A stretch of 64,000 nucleotides of DNA, taken from assembly GCA_029974035.1 (NCBI GenBank), contig JARKQG010000048.1:1-64000 (forward strand), written 5' to 3'. Both the position numbers and the translations under genes were made by a program. Shown piece by piece: positions 23,059-32,050 of the stretch; position 1 is the stretch's first letter, and each line of letters starts with the position of its first letter. This DNA is from Eubacteriales bacterium (GTDB lineage Bacteria > Bacillota_A > Clostridia > Christensenellales > Aristaeellaceae). Below the pieces are notes generated by a model. That model saw nothing but the letters and a program-made list of their open reading frames with translations, did no database searches and was not told where the DNA came from.

Positions 23059-24375
23059 CTACAGGCGCGTGTTCTCCGAAAGGGACACCATCTGCTTGGC
23101 CATCTCCCGCACGCGCTCCTTGAGGACGAACACGCAGTCCGTCTCGTGAGCGAAGCCGCCCACGATGTCCTCGGCCAGCGCCTGACAGGTGGGCGAGCCG
23201 CAGGAGCCGCAGTCAAGCCCCGGCAGCCGCTGGCGGATCTCCTCAATCCGGTCCATCATGGCCAGCGCCTTTTGCAGGTCCTGGTCCAGCTGCATGGCCT
23301 TGATGGGGCGGATCTCGTCGTCAAAGTACAGGTCGCGCTTCAGGGCTTCAAATTCCCCGCGGGCGATGTTCTCGTCGGGCCGCTTGGCGGGCAGGCGGCG
23401 CACCAGGTCGCGGATGCGGTTTCTGGCGATAAAGCCGTTTTCCAGCGTCAGCGGGCCGCCCACGCAGCCGCCCACGCAGGACAGCCCCTCGAAGAAGGTG
23501 AGGTCCGGCAGGCGGTTGTTTTCGATTTCCTCCAGCACCTTGGCCACCTGGTCGATGCCGTCCACGGCCAGCGCGTTTTCGATGCCCGCGGCCAGCGCCT
23601 CGCCGCCGGTGCGCGCCCAGCCCAGGCCCAGCCCGGTGGCGCGAAAGCCCTCGTCCGCCTCCACGGGCGCCTGGGGCGCCTTGCGGATGTTGGTGGACAG
23701 AAGGCCGAAGATTTCCATGATGGAGATCACGCCGTCCACGGCGCTCTTTGTGTGGCCCAGCGGGCGGCGGATGGCGGTCATCTTGGCGGCGCAGGGGGAG
23801 ATGAAAAAGCAGCCCACCTCCTCGGGGGGCACGCCGTTCTTTTCGCAGAACTCGCGCCGGGCGGACACCGCCGCCATCTCCATGGGGGAGCGCACGTCCA
23901 CGATGTTGTCGATCAGCTCTGGAAAGCGGATCTGGATCAGCCGCACCACCGCCGGGCAGCTGGAGGAGATCAGCGGGCGCGGGCAGTCGCTCTGGCGCAG
24001 CTTTTCCCGCACCGCCATGGACACGATGTCCGCGCCGCGGGCCACGTCGTACACCTCGTCAAAGCCCATCATGCGCAGGCCCCGGGCCACGCTGGACAGG
24101 TTCGGCAGCTTTTTGAACTGGCCGTAGAGCGCCGGCGCGGGCAGCGCGATCTTGTAGGGGAAGCGGTTGATGGCGGCCAGCGGATCGGTGGTAGGCACCT
24201 TGGCGTGGTGCTGGCACTGGCGGATGCACTCGCCGCAGTCGATGCAGCGCTCCTCAATGATGTGCGCCCGGCCGCCGTGGACGCGGATGGCCTCGGTGGG
24301 GCAGTGCTTGAGGCAGTTGGTGCACCCCACGCACTTGGACTTGTCCAGCGTCACCGAATGCATGTAGCTCGTCAT
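23059..24375 (-). CDS. [FeFe]-hydrogenase-like Fe-S protein, putative sensor
   Basis: A 438-aa protein with two N-terminal [4Fe-4S] ferredoxin motifs (Cys15, 18, 21, 25; Cys44, 47, 50, 54), a [FeFe]-hydrogenase large-subunit domain (about 75-340) and a C-terminal Fe-S module (Cys389, 392, 397, 414). The four cysteines that would ligate the H-cluster subcluster are kept: Cys140 in SSSCP, Cys195 in SPCAAK, Cys300 and Cys304 in SCVGGC. The proton-relay Cys just before Cys140, found in TSCCP of catalytic enzymes, is Ser. This combination fits the C/D-type hydrogenases thought to sense H2 or redox state. The ATG overlaps the HATPase gene by 4 bp. Confidence 0.85.
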   Translation of the reverse strand: MTSYMHSVTLDKSKCVGCTNCLKHCPTEAIRVHGGRAHIIEERCIDCGECIRQCQHHAKVPTTDPLAAINRFPYKIALPAPALYGQFKKLPNLSSVARGLRMMGFDEVYDVARGADIVSMAVREKLRQSDCPRPLISSSCPAVVRLIQIRFPELIDNIVDVRSPMEMAAVSARREFCEKNGVPPEEVGCFFISPCAAKMTAIRRPLGHTKSAVDGVISIMEIFGLLSTNIRKAPQAPVEADEGFRATGLGLGWARTGGEALAAGIENALAVDGIDQVAKVLEEIENNRLPDLTFFEGLSCVGGCVGGPLTLENGFIARNRIRDLVRRLPAKRPDENIARGEFEALKRDLYFDDEIRPIKAMQLDQDLQKALAMMDRIEEIRQRLPGLDCGSCGSPTCQALAEDIVGGFAHETDCVFVLKERVREMAKQMVSLSENTRL

Positions 24376-24803
24376 AGCCTGAACCCCATCTCAATGGTCG
24401 TGCCCACCCCCACCTGGGAGGCGATGGAAAAGTCCGTGGCGTTGCGCCGCATGTTGGGCAGACCCATGCCGGCGCCGAAGCCCATCATGCGCACATCGTC
24501 GGAAGCGGTGGAGAAGCCCTCCTGCATCGCAAGGTCGATGTCCGGAATGCCGGGGCCCGCGTCCCGCACGTTGAGGGCCACGTAGTCCGGCCGGACGATC
24601 AGCTCCATCTCCCCGCCCAGGGAATGGATGACCAGGTTGAGCTCCACCTCGTAGGCCGCGATGGACACCCGCCGGACGACGCCGCTGTCAACCCCCAGCT
24701 TTTTCAGGATGGCCTTGATCTTGCGGGATGCCTCCCCCGCGGTGGCAAAGTCCCCGGCGCGCACGGGATAGATCTCCCGGAGCGCGACGCTGGCGTTTTC
24801 CAT
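24372..24803 (-). CDS. RsbW/RsbT-like histidine-kinase-type ATPase
   Basis: A 143-aa GHKL ATP-binding protein of the anti-sigma/serine-kinase type. N-box region VSIAAYEVELNLVIHS with a Glu that would hold Mg; G1 box VRDAGPGI, G2 box GFGAGMGLPNMRR. It overlaps the hydrogenase-like gene by 4 bp and follows the first DRTGG gene by 6 bp, so signal from the Fe-S protein may be passed to this kinase-like subunit (inference from order). Confidence 0.85.
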   Translation of the reverse strand: MENASVALREIYPVRAGDFATAGEASRKIKAILKKLGVDSGVVRRVSIAAYEVELNLVIHSLGGEMELIVRPDYVALNVRDAGPGIPDIDLAMQEGFSTASDDVRMMGFGAGMGLPNMRRNATDFSIASQVGVGTTIEMGFRL

Positions 24804-24809
24804 TTGTGT

Positions 24810-25157
24810 CTATCCCCTTGCTCCGCTGGGCAGGCCGTTGGCAAACAGCCTGCCGCAGGATTCATACAGCGTGTGGGGCGTGCCCGCCACCGCGATGCCC
24901 AGGCTTTCGGCCATGTCCAGCACCTCCCGGGGCGGCACCTTGCCGCGCACGAATACGATCAACATCACGTCCAGCATTTCGCAGGTGCGCACCACGTGCA
25001 GGTTGGTCAGCCCCGTCAGAAGCACCATGCGCTCCTTGGGGTAAGCCAGTACGTCGCTCATCATGTCGCTGCCGCAGGCCGCCTGCACTTCCCCCGCGGG
25101 CAGCGTGCCGGATAGCAGCCGCGCGTCCAGAATTCTTACGATGTCCTCCGCCTTCAT
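24810..25157 (-). CDS. DRTGG-domain protein (first of cluster)
   Basis: A 115-aa DRTGG-like protein (VQAACGSDMMSDVLAYPKE, LLTGLTNLHVVRTCEMLDV, IAVAGTPHTLYE). It is the first gene of the cluster. Three nearby ATGs compete; the third (25157) has AGAGG nine bases upstream and gives MKAEDIVRIL, the family-like start. A second, divergent DRTGG protein lies two genes downstream. Confidence 0.8.
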   Translation of the reverse strand: MKAEDIVRILDARLLSGTLPAGEVQAACGSDMMSDVLAYPKERMVLLTGLTNLHVVRTCEMLDVMLIVFVRGKVPPREVLDMAESLGIAVAGTPHTLYESCGRLFANGLPSGARG

Positions 25158-25192
25158 GGTCATCATCCTCTTCGCGCCAGTTTCGCCCAAAT

Positions 25193-25978
25193 CTATCCCG
25201 CCGCCAGGCGGTTGATAAAACCGATATGCCTGAGGCGCAGGTCAATGTAATTATACTTCATCTGGCTCGAAAAGAAAAGGGGCGATGTCCGGGCGTCAAA
25301 GAGCATGGCGGAGGCCGCGTCCTCCAGCGCGGAGAGGAGGGCCGCGACGCCCTGGGAAGCGGCGTTCTGCCCGTCGCCCGCCGCCCGCTCGAGGGTCTCC
25401 CGCGCCCTTTTCGCCTCCGCCCGGGCGGCGAGGAGCGCCTCCCGCGCGCCGGCCTCGGTCAGCGTGCCCGCGTCCAGCGAAAAGGCCGCCTCGCCCATGG
25501 ACGCGGTGGCGGCCCGGAACGCGGCCTCGGCGTCCATCAGCGCCTGAACCTGGGCGCGGGCGCCGGTGAGGCGCACGTGCAGCTCCGGCGCTTCCCGGAC
25601 GGCGAGAGAAGCCGTCAGGTTTTCCTCGCCGGCCAGCTTTTTGAGCACCTTTTCGGCCTCGTCGGCGGAATCGTAGCCCGCGCCCACGATCAGGTATTCG
25701 CCGGTGCCGGGCAGGATGTAGCCCGCCGCGCCGCGGGATACGTACCGGGCCGCCTCAATGCGGGCGGAGGCCTCGTCCCCCGCCCGGGACAATACCACCA
25801 GGCTCACCGACAGCGGCCCGACCGTCCAGTCCACCTGCTCCGCCGGTGAAAGCGCCGGCTGCTGCGCGGGGTAGGACAGGCCCTCGGTGACCAGGTACAT
25901 CGTCAGTGCGACGAGGAGCATCACAAGCGTCCAGGCCGGCGCGTAGGGATGGTCGCGCCGGACGCGCACGCGGTTCAT
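25193..25978 (-). CDS. Membrane-anchored SPOR-like protein
   Basis: A 261-aa protein with a short basic cytoplasmic end, one membrane segment (about 15-35) and an extracytoplasmic domain. Residues about 85-140 (AARYVSRGAAGYILPGTGEYLIV split over two strands, then AGYDSADEAEKVLKKLA) resemble a SPOR domain, which binds denuded peptidoglycan. The rest is helical and unrecognised. Start chosen at the second ATG, eight bases after AAGGAG. It is upstream of, and may be co-transcribed with, the DRTGG cluster (35-bp gap). Confidence 0.65.
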   Translation of the reverse strand: MNRVRVRRDHPYAPAWTLVMLLVALTMYLVTEGLSYPAQQPALSPAEQVDWTVGPLSVSLVVLSRAGDEASARIEAARYVSRGAAGYILPGTGEYLIVGAGYDSADEAEKVLKKLAGEENLTASLAVREAPELHVRLTGARAQVQALMDAEAAFRAATASMGEAAFSLDAGTLTEAGAREALLAARAEAKRARETLERAAGDGQNAASQGVAALLSALEDAASAMLFDARTSPLFFSSQMKYNYIDLRLRHIGFINRLAAG

Positions 25979-26029
25979 GGGCATCGCTCCTTCCGGACAA
26001 TTGCGCTCCGCCGCCATTGTATGCCCGGC

Positions 26030-26058
26030 TTGCGGCGGGCAGGACAATCTGTTATCAT
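26030..26058 (+). promoter_or_regulatory. Sigma-A promoter of the DUF6062-GNAT operon
   Basis: TTGCGG (26030-26035), 17-bp spacer, TATCAT (26053-26058). It covers the upstream in-frame ATG at 26057, which therefore cannot be the start of the following gene. Confidence 0.6.
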
Positions 26059-26080
26059 GGGGGGCAAAGGGGGCGAGATC

Positions 26081-26758
26081 TTGCGGCTGCATCTGGACAC
26101 GGCCCCGGTGCTGGAAAAGATGCGCGAGGGCGGGGAATGCCCGCTGTGCGCGCTGAAAAAGGAGAGCGAGGCGGCCTACGCGGAGTATTTTCTGGGCGGG
26201 TCGGTGATGGAGGTCTCCGCCCGGCGGGAGGTCAACGAAAAGGGGTTCTGCGCCCGGCACCTCCGGATGCTCTTTGACCGGAACAACCGGCTGGGCCTGG
26301 CGCTGATGGAGTCGTCCCATCTGAAAGAAGTGCTTTCCGCGCTGAAGGACCGCGGCGGTGCGAAAAAGCGCCCGCGCTTCAAAAAAGCGGCGCCCCCCGC
26401 GCCCGAGCCGGGCTGCGCGCTGTGCGACCGGCTGGACGCCGCCATGCGCCGCTACGCGCTGACCGTGGCCGCGCTGTGGGATTCGGAGGCGGACTTCCGG
26501 CCCCTCATCACCGGCGGCAAGGGCTTTTGCCTGCCCCACTACGAAATGATCCGCCGCGAGGCCCCGGGCGCGCTGTCCGGAAAGGCGCTGGCGGAATTTC
26601 TGGAGGCGCTGGACGGGGCGGAGGTGAACAGCCTCGAGCGCATCGTCCGCGAAGTGGACTGGTTCTGCCAGAAGCACGACTACCGCAACGCCGACGCGCC
26701 CTGGGGCGAGAGCCGCGACAGCGTGGAGCGCTGCATGAAAAAACTCCGGGGCGAATAG
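26081..26758 (+). CDS. DUF6062-family protein
   Basis: A 225-aa cytosolic protein of unknown function with two CxxC-type motifs, ECPLCAL (about 18-24) and GCALCDRLD (about 112-120), each followed by GFCARHL / GFCLPHY. The duplicated C-x2-C ... F-C-x2-H pattern suggests two zinc-binding or redox half-domains. The TTG at 26081 follows GGGGG by seven bases and gives the family-like start (LRLHLDTAPVLEKM). A GNAT acetyltransferase gene follows by 23 bp. Confidence 0.7.
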   Translation: MRLHLDTAPVLEKMREGGECPLCALKKESEAAYAEYFLGGSVMEVSARREVNEKGFCARHLRMLFDRNNRLGLALMESSHLKEVLSALKDRGGAKKRPRFKKAAPPAPEPGCALCDRLDAAMRRYALTVAALWDSEADFRPLITGGKGFCLPHYEMIRREAPGALSGKALAEFLEALDGAEVNSLERIVREVDWFCQKHDYRNADAPWGESRDSVERCMKKLRGE

Positions 26759-26781
26759 GCGCCTTTGAGGGAGGGATTACC

Positions 26782-27225
26782 GTGTTCCGGGACTTTCGCG
26801 CCGACGACCGGGCGGCGTTTCTTGGGATGGCGGGGGCGCTTTATGCCTCCGGCGCCACCGAAGGCGGGGCGAATTCGGCGAATTTTGAGCGGACGTTTGA
26901 CCAGGCGCTGAGCGGCAGCCCCTACGTCCGGGGCATCATGATCGAGCGGGGCGGCCGGGCCGCGGGCTACGCGCTGCTAGCGCTCACCTGGTCCAACGAG
27001 GCGGGCGGGCCGGTGGTGTGGGTGGAGGAAATTTACATCGTCCCGGAGGCCCGCGGCCGGGGCATCGCCGGCGAGCTGTTCGATTACCTGGAGGCGCGCT
27101 ACCCGGAGGCCGCGCGGTTCCGGCTGGAGGTGCACAAAGAAAACCGCCGGGCCATGGCGCTCTACGAGCGGCTGGGCTACCGGCGGCTGGACTACGTGCA
27201 GATGATCAAGGACCGGGAGCCGTAG
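26782..27225 (+). CDS. GNAT-family N-acetyltransferase
   Basis: A 147-aa GNAT-fold acetyltransferase: motif A IYIVPEARGRGIAGELFDYL binds acetyl-CoA, and motif B RLEVHKENRRAMALYERLGY is of the RimI/small-molecule type. Substrate unknown. GTG start with GGAGGG upstream. Its 3' end overlaps the converging TIM-barrel gene by 20 bp. Confidence 0.88.
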   Translation: MFRDFRADDRAAFLGMAGALYASGATEGGANSANFERTFDQALSGSPYVRGIMIERGGRAAGYALLALTWSNEAGGPVVWVEEIYIVPEARGRGIAGELFDYLEARYPEAARFRLEVHKENRRAMALYERLGYRRLDYVQMIKDREP

Positions 27226-28009
27226 CGGGGCGCGAAAGTGCCGCCCGAAGGGCCGCGAGGCTGGCCTTCGCGTCCGCCATGGGGGTGATAAAGGGCTCGT
27301 CCTGCTCCGCCACCAGCCACTTCGCGCCGGCGGCGACCGCCGTCCGCACCACGGCCGGGACGTCCAGAACGCCCCCGCCCACCGGGCGGAAGGCGAAGGA
27401 TTCGGGCCTTTCCGCGCAGGGGCCCGTGGGACCATCGCAGGCGTAGTCCTTTACGTGCACCACCGGGCAGCGCCCGGCGTACTTTTCAATGTACCCGGCC
27501 GGATCAAGGCCGGAATAGCGCACCCAGCAGGTGTCGATCTCGGTCTGCAAAAGGCTGGCCGGCACCGACCGGAACAAAAAGTCCAGCGCGTACAGGCCGG
27601 ACAGCCGGACGAACTCAAAGTCGTGGTTGTGGTACAGAAGCGGGATGCCCGCCTCCCGGCAAAGCCGCGCGAAGCGGTGGATCTCCGCGATGAAGGGCGC
27701 GAAGCCCGGGCTGCCCGGCCGCCATTCTTCCGTCAGATACGGCACCGCGATGTGCGCGCAGCCGATGGCCAGGTGATAGGCGATCACGCCGAAGGGGTCC
27801 TTAAGGATGTCCTCGAAGGGCACGTGGCTGGAAACCGCTTCAAGCCCGCTTTCGTCCAGGAGCGCGGCCACTTCGTCCGCGCTCCGGCCGTGGAACCCGG
27901 CGAACTCCACGCCCTCGTAGCCCAGCGCCGCGATTTCCCGCAGCACCTTTCCAAGGTCCTTCTCAGCCGCGTCCCGGGCGGAATACAGCTGGTAGGCGAT
28001 CTTGACCAT
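27206..28009 (-). CDS. Sugar phosphate isomerase/epimerase (TIM barrel)
   Basis: A 267-aa xylose-isomerase-like TIM barrel (AP_endonuc_2 family), cytosolic. Typical features: start MVKIAYQLYSARDA, GYEGVEFAGFHG, a metal-site region LLYHNHDFEF, QTEIDTCW and VHVKDYA, then a C-terminal LVAEQDEPF. Such proteins epimerise or isomerise sugars, often inositol-like compounds; the substrate cannot be told. The gene is 42 bp downstream of the PFL gene and 3'-overlaps the GNAT gene. Confidence 0.88.
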   Translation of the reverse strand: MVKIAYQLYSARDAAEKDLGKVLREIAALGYEGVEFAGFHGRSADEVAALLDESGLEAVSSHVPFEDILKDPFGVIAYHLAIGCAHIAVPYLTEEWRPGSPGFAPFIAEIHRFARLCREAGIPLLYHNHDFEFVRLSGLYALDFLFRSVPASLLQTEIDTCWVRYSGLDPAGYIEKYAGRCPVVHVKDYACDGPTGPCAERPESFAFRPVGGGVLDVPAVVRTAVAAGAKWLVAEQDEPFITPMADAKASLAALRAALSRPATAPGP

Positions 28010-28050
28010 GCTTTTCCCTCCGTAAGCTTCTCGTTTGACGCCCGTGGCCC

Positions 28051-29403
28051 TCAGTTTCTCAGGCTGCCCAGCGGCGCGGGGATGCGCCCGCCCCGGGCGA
28101 TAAAGGCTTCGGCACCGAAGGGATGCGCGGGGATCACCGGCGCGGAGCCCAGGAGCCCGCCGAATTCCACCCGGTCGCCCGCCACGCAGCCGGGCGCGGG
28201 GATGACGCGCACCGCGGTGGTCTTGGAATTGATCATGCCGATGGCCGCCTCGTCGGCAATGATGGCGGCGATGGTGGCGGCGGAGGTGTCGCCCGGCAGC
28301 GCGATCATGTCCAGCCCCACGGAGCACACGCAGGTCATGGCCTCCAGCTTGTTCAGGCTCAGCGCGCCGCAGGCGGCCGCCTCGATCATGCCGATGTCCT
28401 CGCTGACGGGGATGAACGCGCCGGACAGCCCGCCCACGTGGGAGGAGGCCATCACGCCGCCCTTTTTGACCGCGTCGTTGAGCAGCGCCAGCGCGGCGGT
28501 GGAGCCGTGGGTGCCGCACTTCTCAAGGCCCATCTCCTCCAGGATGTGGGCCACGGAGTCGCCCACGGCGGGCGTGGGCGCGAGGGACAGATCCACAATG
28601 CCGAAGGGCACGCCCAGCCGGCGCGACGCCTCCCGCGCCACCATCTGGCCCACCCGGGTGATGCGAAAGGCGGTGCGCTTGATGGTTTCGGCCACCACGT
28701 CAAAGGGCTCGCCCCGCACCTTTTCCAGCGCGCACTTGACCGCGCCCGGGCCGCTGACGCCCACGTTGATGCAACTGTCGCCCTCGCCGGGGCCGTGGAA
28801 GGCGCCGGCCATGAAGGGGTTGTCCTCCACGGCGTTGGCAAAGATCACCAGCTTGGCGCAGCCCAGGCCCTGGCGCTCGCGGGTGGCCTCGGCGGTGGCC
28901 TTCACGGCCTGGCCGCAAAGGGCCACGGCATCCATGTCGATGCCCGCCCGGGTGGAGGCCACGTTGACCGACGCGCACAGAAACTCCGTTTCAGACAGCG
29001 CCTCCGGCAGTGACTCGATCAGCGCCCGGTCGGCGCGGGTCATGCCCTTTTGCACCAGCGCCGTATAGCCGCCGATAAAGTTGACGCCCGTGGCCTTCGC
29101 GGCCGCGTCCAGCGCCCGGGCCAGCGGCAGCGGGCTTTTGACCGCCCCGGCGATCAGCGATACCGGCGTCACGGAAATGCGCTTGTTGACGATGGGCACG
29201 CCGTACTCCCGCTCGATCGCGCAGCCGACGCCCACCAGGTGTTCCGCCGCCTTCGTGACCCGGTCGTATACCTTTTTTGCCAGCGCCCCGGCATCGTCCG
29301 AGGCGCACGCAAGGAGCGATATGCCCATGGTGATGGTGCGCACGTCCAGCTTTTCCTGGTCGATCATGCGCAGGGTTTCGAGAATTTCATTGGAACTGAA
29401 CAT
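28051..29403 (-). CDS. PFL family protein (UPF0210/DUF711)
   Basis: A 450-aa cytosolic protein of the UPF0210 family, remotely related to pyruvate formate-lyase; function unknown. Conserved blocks: [23 protein letters not shown] at the N-terminus, [31 protein letters not shown] and [13 protein letters not shown]. The ATG at 29403 follows AAGGGGG; open frame upstream is not supported. It follows the ACT-domain gene by 49 bp, a widely conserved pairing. Confidence 0.9.
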   Translation of the reverse strand: MFSSNEILETLRMIDQEKLDVRTITMGISLLACASDDAGALAKKVYDRVTKAAEHLVGVGCAIEREYGVPIVNKRISVTPVSLIAGAVKSPLPLARALDAAAKATGVNFIGGYTALVQKGMTRADRALIESLPEALSETEFLCASVNVASTRAGIDMDAVALCGQAVKATAEATRERQGLGCAKLVIFANAVEDNPFMAGAFHGPGEGDSCINVGVSGPGAVKCALEKVRGEPFDVVAETIKRTAFRITRVGQMVAREASRRLGVPFGIVDLSLAPTPAVGDSVAHILEEMGLEKCGTHGSTAALALLNDAVKKGGVMASSHVGGLSGAFIPVSEDIGMIEAAACGALSLNKLEAMTCVCSVGLDMIALPGDTSAATIAAIIADEAAIGMINSKTTAVRVIPAPGCVAGDRVEFGGLLGSAPVIPAHPFGAEAFIARGGRIPAPLGSLRN

Positions 29404-29452
29404 GATGAACCCCCTTCCGCACACTGAAAAACCGGCGCGGCTTTTCAATGCC

Positions 29453-29734
29453 TCAGATCTCGTGCATCGCCTCGAAGATGTCGCTGCGCTGGATGCGAAT
29501 CTGAAGGTTCAGCCGGCCGCCCAGGCTTTCAAGCTCGGTGGAGAGCTGTTCAAAGGCGCAGTCCGGGGCGGACACGTCCACCACCATCATCATGTTGAAA
29601 TAGTCGCTCCGCACGGTCTGCGCGATGTCCAGAATGTTGACGTTGTGCTCGTACAATACGCGGCTGACCCCGGCGATGATGCCCTTGCGGTCCAGCCCCA
29701 GCACCGTGACAATGGCCTTGGAAACCTTATCCAC
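29453..29734 (-). CDS. ACT-domain protein (UPF0237)
   Basis: A 93-aa single-domain ACT protein ([21 protein letters not shown], then [20 protein letters not shown]). ACT domains bind amino acids and regulate partner enzymes; this one is probably the regulatory partner of the PFL protein encoded next. The GTG start has AAAGGGAG eight bases upstream. Confidence 0.9.
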   Translation of the reverse strand: MDKVSKAIVTVLGLDRKGIIAGVSRVLYEHNVNILDIAQTVRSDYFNMMMVVDVSAPDCAFEQLSTELESLGGRLNLQIRIQRSDIFEAMHEI

Positions 29735-29758
29735 TGAATTCACTCCCTTTACCGGGTT

Positions 29759-29787
29759 ATTGTAGCAAAGCCCGGCGGCAAACGCAA
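29759..29787 (-). promoter_or_regulatory. Promoter of the ACT-PFL-isomerase operon
   Basis: Minus strand: TTGCGT (29787-29782), 17-bp spacer, TACAAT (29764-29759), about 25 bp before the GTG start. Confidence 0.55.
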
Positions 29788-29805
29788 ATGAAGTCTTTGG
29801 GAAGG

Positions 29806-29834
29806 TTGAAGCGGTGAAAAGAAGCGTATACAAT
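29806..29834 (+). promoter_or_regulatory. Promoter of cca
   Basis: Plus strand: TTGAAG (29806-29811), 17-bp spacer, TACAAT (29829-29834). It diverges from the ACT-PFL promoter 20 bp away. Confidence 0.6.
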
Positions 29835-29851
29835 ATGCTGGGGGGATGCGG

Positions 29852-31003
29852 ATGAATCTGCCGGAGGCGGTGTCGGGTGCGATCGCGCGCCTGGAGGCGG
29901 CGGGGTACGAGGCGGTGGCGGTGGGCGGCTGCGTGCGCGACTGGCGGATGGGCCGGGTGCCGTCGGATTACGATTTGGCCACCGACGCGCCGCCGGAGGC
30001 GGTTCGGGCGGTGTTTTCCGGCGCGCGGGTGGTGCCCACCGGGCTTCGGCACGGCACCGTGACGCTGGTGACCGGGGGCATGGCCGTTGAAATCACCACC
30101 TACCGGGTGGACGGCGCGTACCGCGACCACCGGCGGCCCGAGGGCGTGACCTTTACGCGAAGCCTCACGGAGGACCTTAAGCGGCGGGATTTCACCGTCA
30201 ACGCCATGGCCTTTTCGCCGTCCCGGGGGCTGATCGACCCCATGGGCGGGCAATGGGACATCGATCAAAAGCTGATCCGCGCGGTGGGCGACCCGGAGGC
30301 GCGCTTCCGGGAGGATGCGCTGCGCATCCTCCGGGCGCTTCGCTTCGCGGCCCGGCTGGTTTTTTCCATCGAGCCCGGAACCGCCCGGGCGCTTTGGGAT
30401 CAGCGGGATTCCCTGGCCTTCGTCGCGCGGGAGCGGGTGGGCGCGGAGATCTGCCGGCTGGTGACGGGGCCGGGCGCGGCGGCGGTGGCGGAGGCGCACC
30501 GGCCCGTGCTCGTTTCCGCGCTGCCGCCCCTGGCGGCGGCTTCCGACGGCGCCTACCGCGAGGGCCTTGCCAGGCTCGCCCGCGCGCCGGCGGCGCCGGC
30601 GCCGCGGCTGGCGGCGCTGGTGAGCCCGATCCCGGAGGGCGCGCGGGAGGCGCTGGATTCGCTCCGGCTGCCCGCCCGGCTCTCCGAACGGGCGCTGCGC
30701 CTGGCGGCCTGGCTGACCGGGCCCGAGCCGGACCCGGCCCGCGCCCTGGGCGCGCTGGGCCCGGAGGACGCCCGGGCGCTCTTTGCCATGCGCGGCGCGG
30801 ACAACGCGCGGCTCGAGGCGCTGATCGCCTCGGACGCCTGCGTGAGCCTTCGCCAGCTGGCGGTGAACGGGCGCGACCTTCAGGCGCTGGGGCTTAACGG
30901 CGCGGCGGTGGGCGCGGCGCTCGAAAGGCTCCTGGACGAGGTGATCGCCGGCGCACCCAACGAGCGCGGGGCGCTTCTTTCCAGAATTCGTACATTATTG
31001 TGA
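29852..31003 (+). CDS. cca: CCA tRNA nucleotidyltransferase
   Basis: Class II nucleotidyltransferase that adds or repairs the 3'-CCA of tRNA. The 383-aa product has AVGGCVRDWRMGRVPSDYDL with the catalytic D-x-D, RHGTVTLV, RRDFTVNAMAF and the RNA-binding RFREDALRILRALRFAARL. The C-terminal third is Ala/Arg-rich and shorter than in well-studied enzymes. The second ATG (29852) is chosen because GGGGG lies six bases upstream. Confidence 0.93.
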   Translation: MNLPEAVSGAIARLEAAGYEAVAVGGCVRDWRMGRVPSDYDLATDAPPEAVRAVFSGARVVPTGLRHGTVTLVTGGMAVEITTYRVDGAYRDHRRPEGVTFTRSLTEDLKRRDFTVNAMAFSPSRGLIDPMGGQWDIDQKLIRAVGDPEARFREDALRILRALRFAARLVFSIEPGTARALWDQRDSLAFVARERVGAEICRLVTGPGAAAVAEAHRPVLVSALPPLAAASDGAYREGLARLARAPAAPAPRLAALVSPIPEGAREALDSLRLPARLSERALRLAAWLTGPEPDPARALGALGPEDARALFAMRGADNARLEALIASDACVSLRQLAVNGRDLQALGLNGAAVGAALERLLDEVIAGAPNERGALLSRIRTLL

Positions 31004-31086
31004 ACAATCCCGGGCTTCGCTTTACTTCCCAACCGCCGCGTCGTATAGTAGGATGGGCCGGAAAGGCGGAAACCGGAGGGATGACG

Positions 31087-31554
31087 ATGTACGGCGAGGC
31101 GGACCTTGACCGCGCGGAGCGGGCGAGCCGGCGGGCGCGGAACGCGGCGCTGGCGATGGGCGCCGCGGCGCTTCTGGCGGTGGTCGCGGGGATGGCGCTC
31201 AGAATCAAGCCGCTGGCGCTGGCCGCCGCCATCGCGGGGGGCTGGGCGGTGTACGGCTGGTGCGCGCTGAAGCTGGCGCCCTGGAGCGCCTACCTCAAAT
31301 TCCTGCGGGAGATGTCCGCGGGGCTTCGGCGCGAGGCGCGGGGCGCCTTCGTATCCGCCGGGGCCGAGCCCCGGATGGTGGACGGCGTCATGGTGCGCGA
31401 CGTGCTTTTGGATACCGGCGGCGATGTGCCGCAGCTCTTTTACTGGGATGAGGAAAAGCCGATGCCGGATTTTGCGCCGGGGCAGCGCGTGCGGTTCGCC
31501 GCCTTTGGAAAATTCGTCACGGGCTGTGATTCGGAACCGTCGGAAGGGGGATGA
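31087..31554 (+). CDS. Small membrane protein, unknown
   Basis: A 155-aa protein with two adjacent predicted membrane segments (about 20-38 and 43-62) forming a hairpin, then a soluble domain ending LFYWDEEKPMPDFAPGQRV split over two strands. I do not recognise a family. ATG at 31087 follows GGAGGG by seven bases; it lies 6 bp before the USP-like gene, so both are probably co-transcribed. Confidence 0.65.
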   Translation: MYGEADLDRAERASRRARNAALAMGAAALLAVVAGMALRIKPLALAAAIAGGWAVYGWCALKLAPWSAYLKFLREMSAGLRREARGAFVSAGAEPRMVDGVMVRDVLLDTGGDVPQLFYWDEEKPMPDFAPGQRVRFAAFGKFVTGCDSEPSEGG

Positions 31555-31560
31555 CGCGCC

Positions 31561-31935
31561 GTGCGGGTGCTCGTCTGCGTGACCGTCCAGAAATCCTGCC
31601 GCCAATTGATCGAATACGGGGCGCGCGTCGCGTCGGAGCAGGGGGCGGGCCTTGCGGTATTGCACGTGGCGAGGCGGACGGACAATTTTCTCGGCAATCC
31701 GGCCGAGGGCGAGGCGCTGGAGGCGCTTTATGAGGTTTCCTCGGAGTACGGCGCGGAGATGACCGTGCGCCGGGCGTCGGACGTGACGGGCGAGATTGCG
31801 GCCTTCGCCCGCGCCATGGGCGCGGGCGTCATCGTGATGGGCCAGTCCCGCCAGTCGGACCGGGACATCCCCGGCCAGCTCAGGGCGCTCCTGCCGGGCG
31901 TGGACGTCCGGGTGCTCCACCCGCAGGCCGTGTAG
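31561..31935 (+). CDS. Universal-stress-protein-like protein
   Basis: A 124-aa UspA-like alpha/beta protein: start VRVLVCVTVQKSCRQLIEYGA, ATP-binding-type segment AGVIVMGQSRQSD near the C-terminus. It resembles the USP domain of KdpD-type sensors and small clostridial USPs. GTG start; GGGGG lies upstream within the preceding gene's end. Confidence 0.75.
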   Translation: MRVLVCVTVQKSCRQLIEYGARVASEQGAGLAVLHVARRTDNFLGNPAEGEALEALYEVSSEYGAEMTVRRASDVTGEIAAFARAMGAGVIVMGQSRQSDRDIPGQLRALLPGVDVRVLHPQAV

Positions 31936-31937
31936 AT

Positions 31938-31972
31938 GCGCGGGCTTTTCGCCGGAATATAACAGCCCGCGC
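31938..31972. terminator. Inverted repeat after the USP-like gene
   Basis: A perfect 8-bp stem GCGCGGGC (31938-31945) / GCCCGCGC (31965-31972) with a 19-nt loop and GTTTTA a few bases later. A weak terminator or a leader element of the LCP gene. Confidence 0.35.
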
Positions 31973-32050
31973 CGGGCCGTTTTACGAAACATTTGTGTCG
32001 CGCGGCTCGTCTGAAGGACACAGACAGTATAGTATTGAGGTGACGGACCC

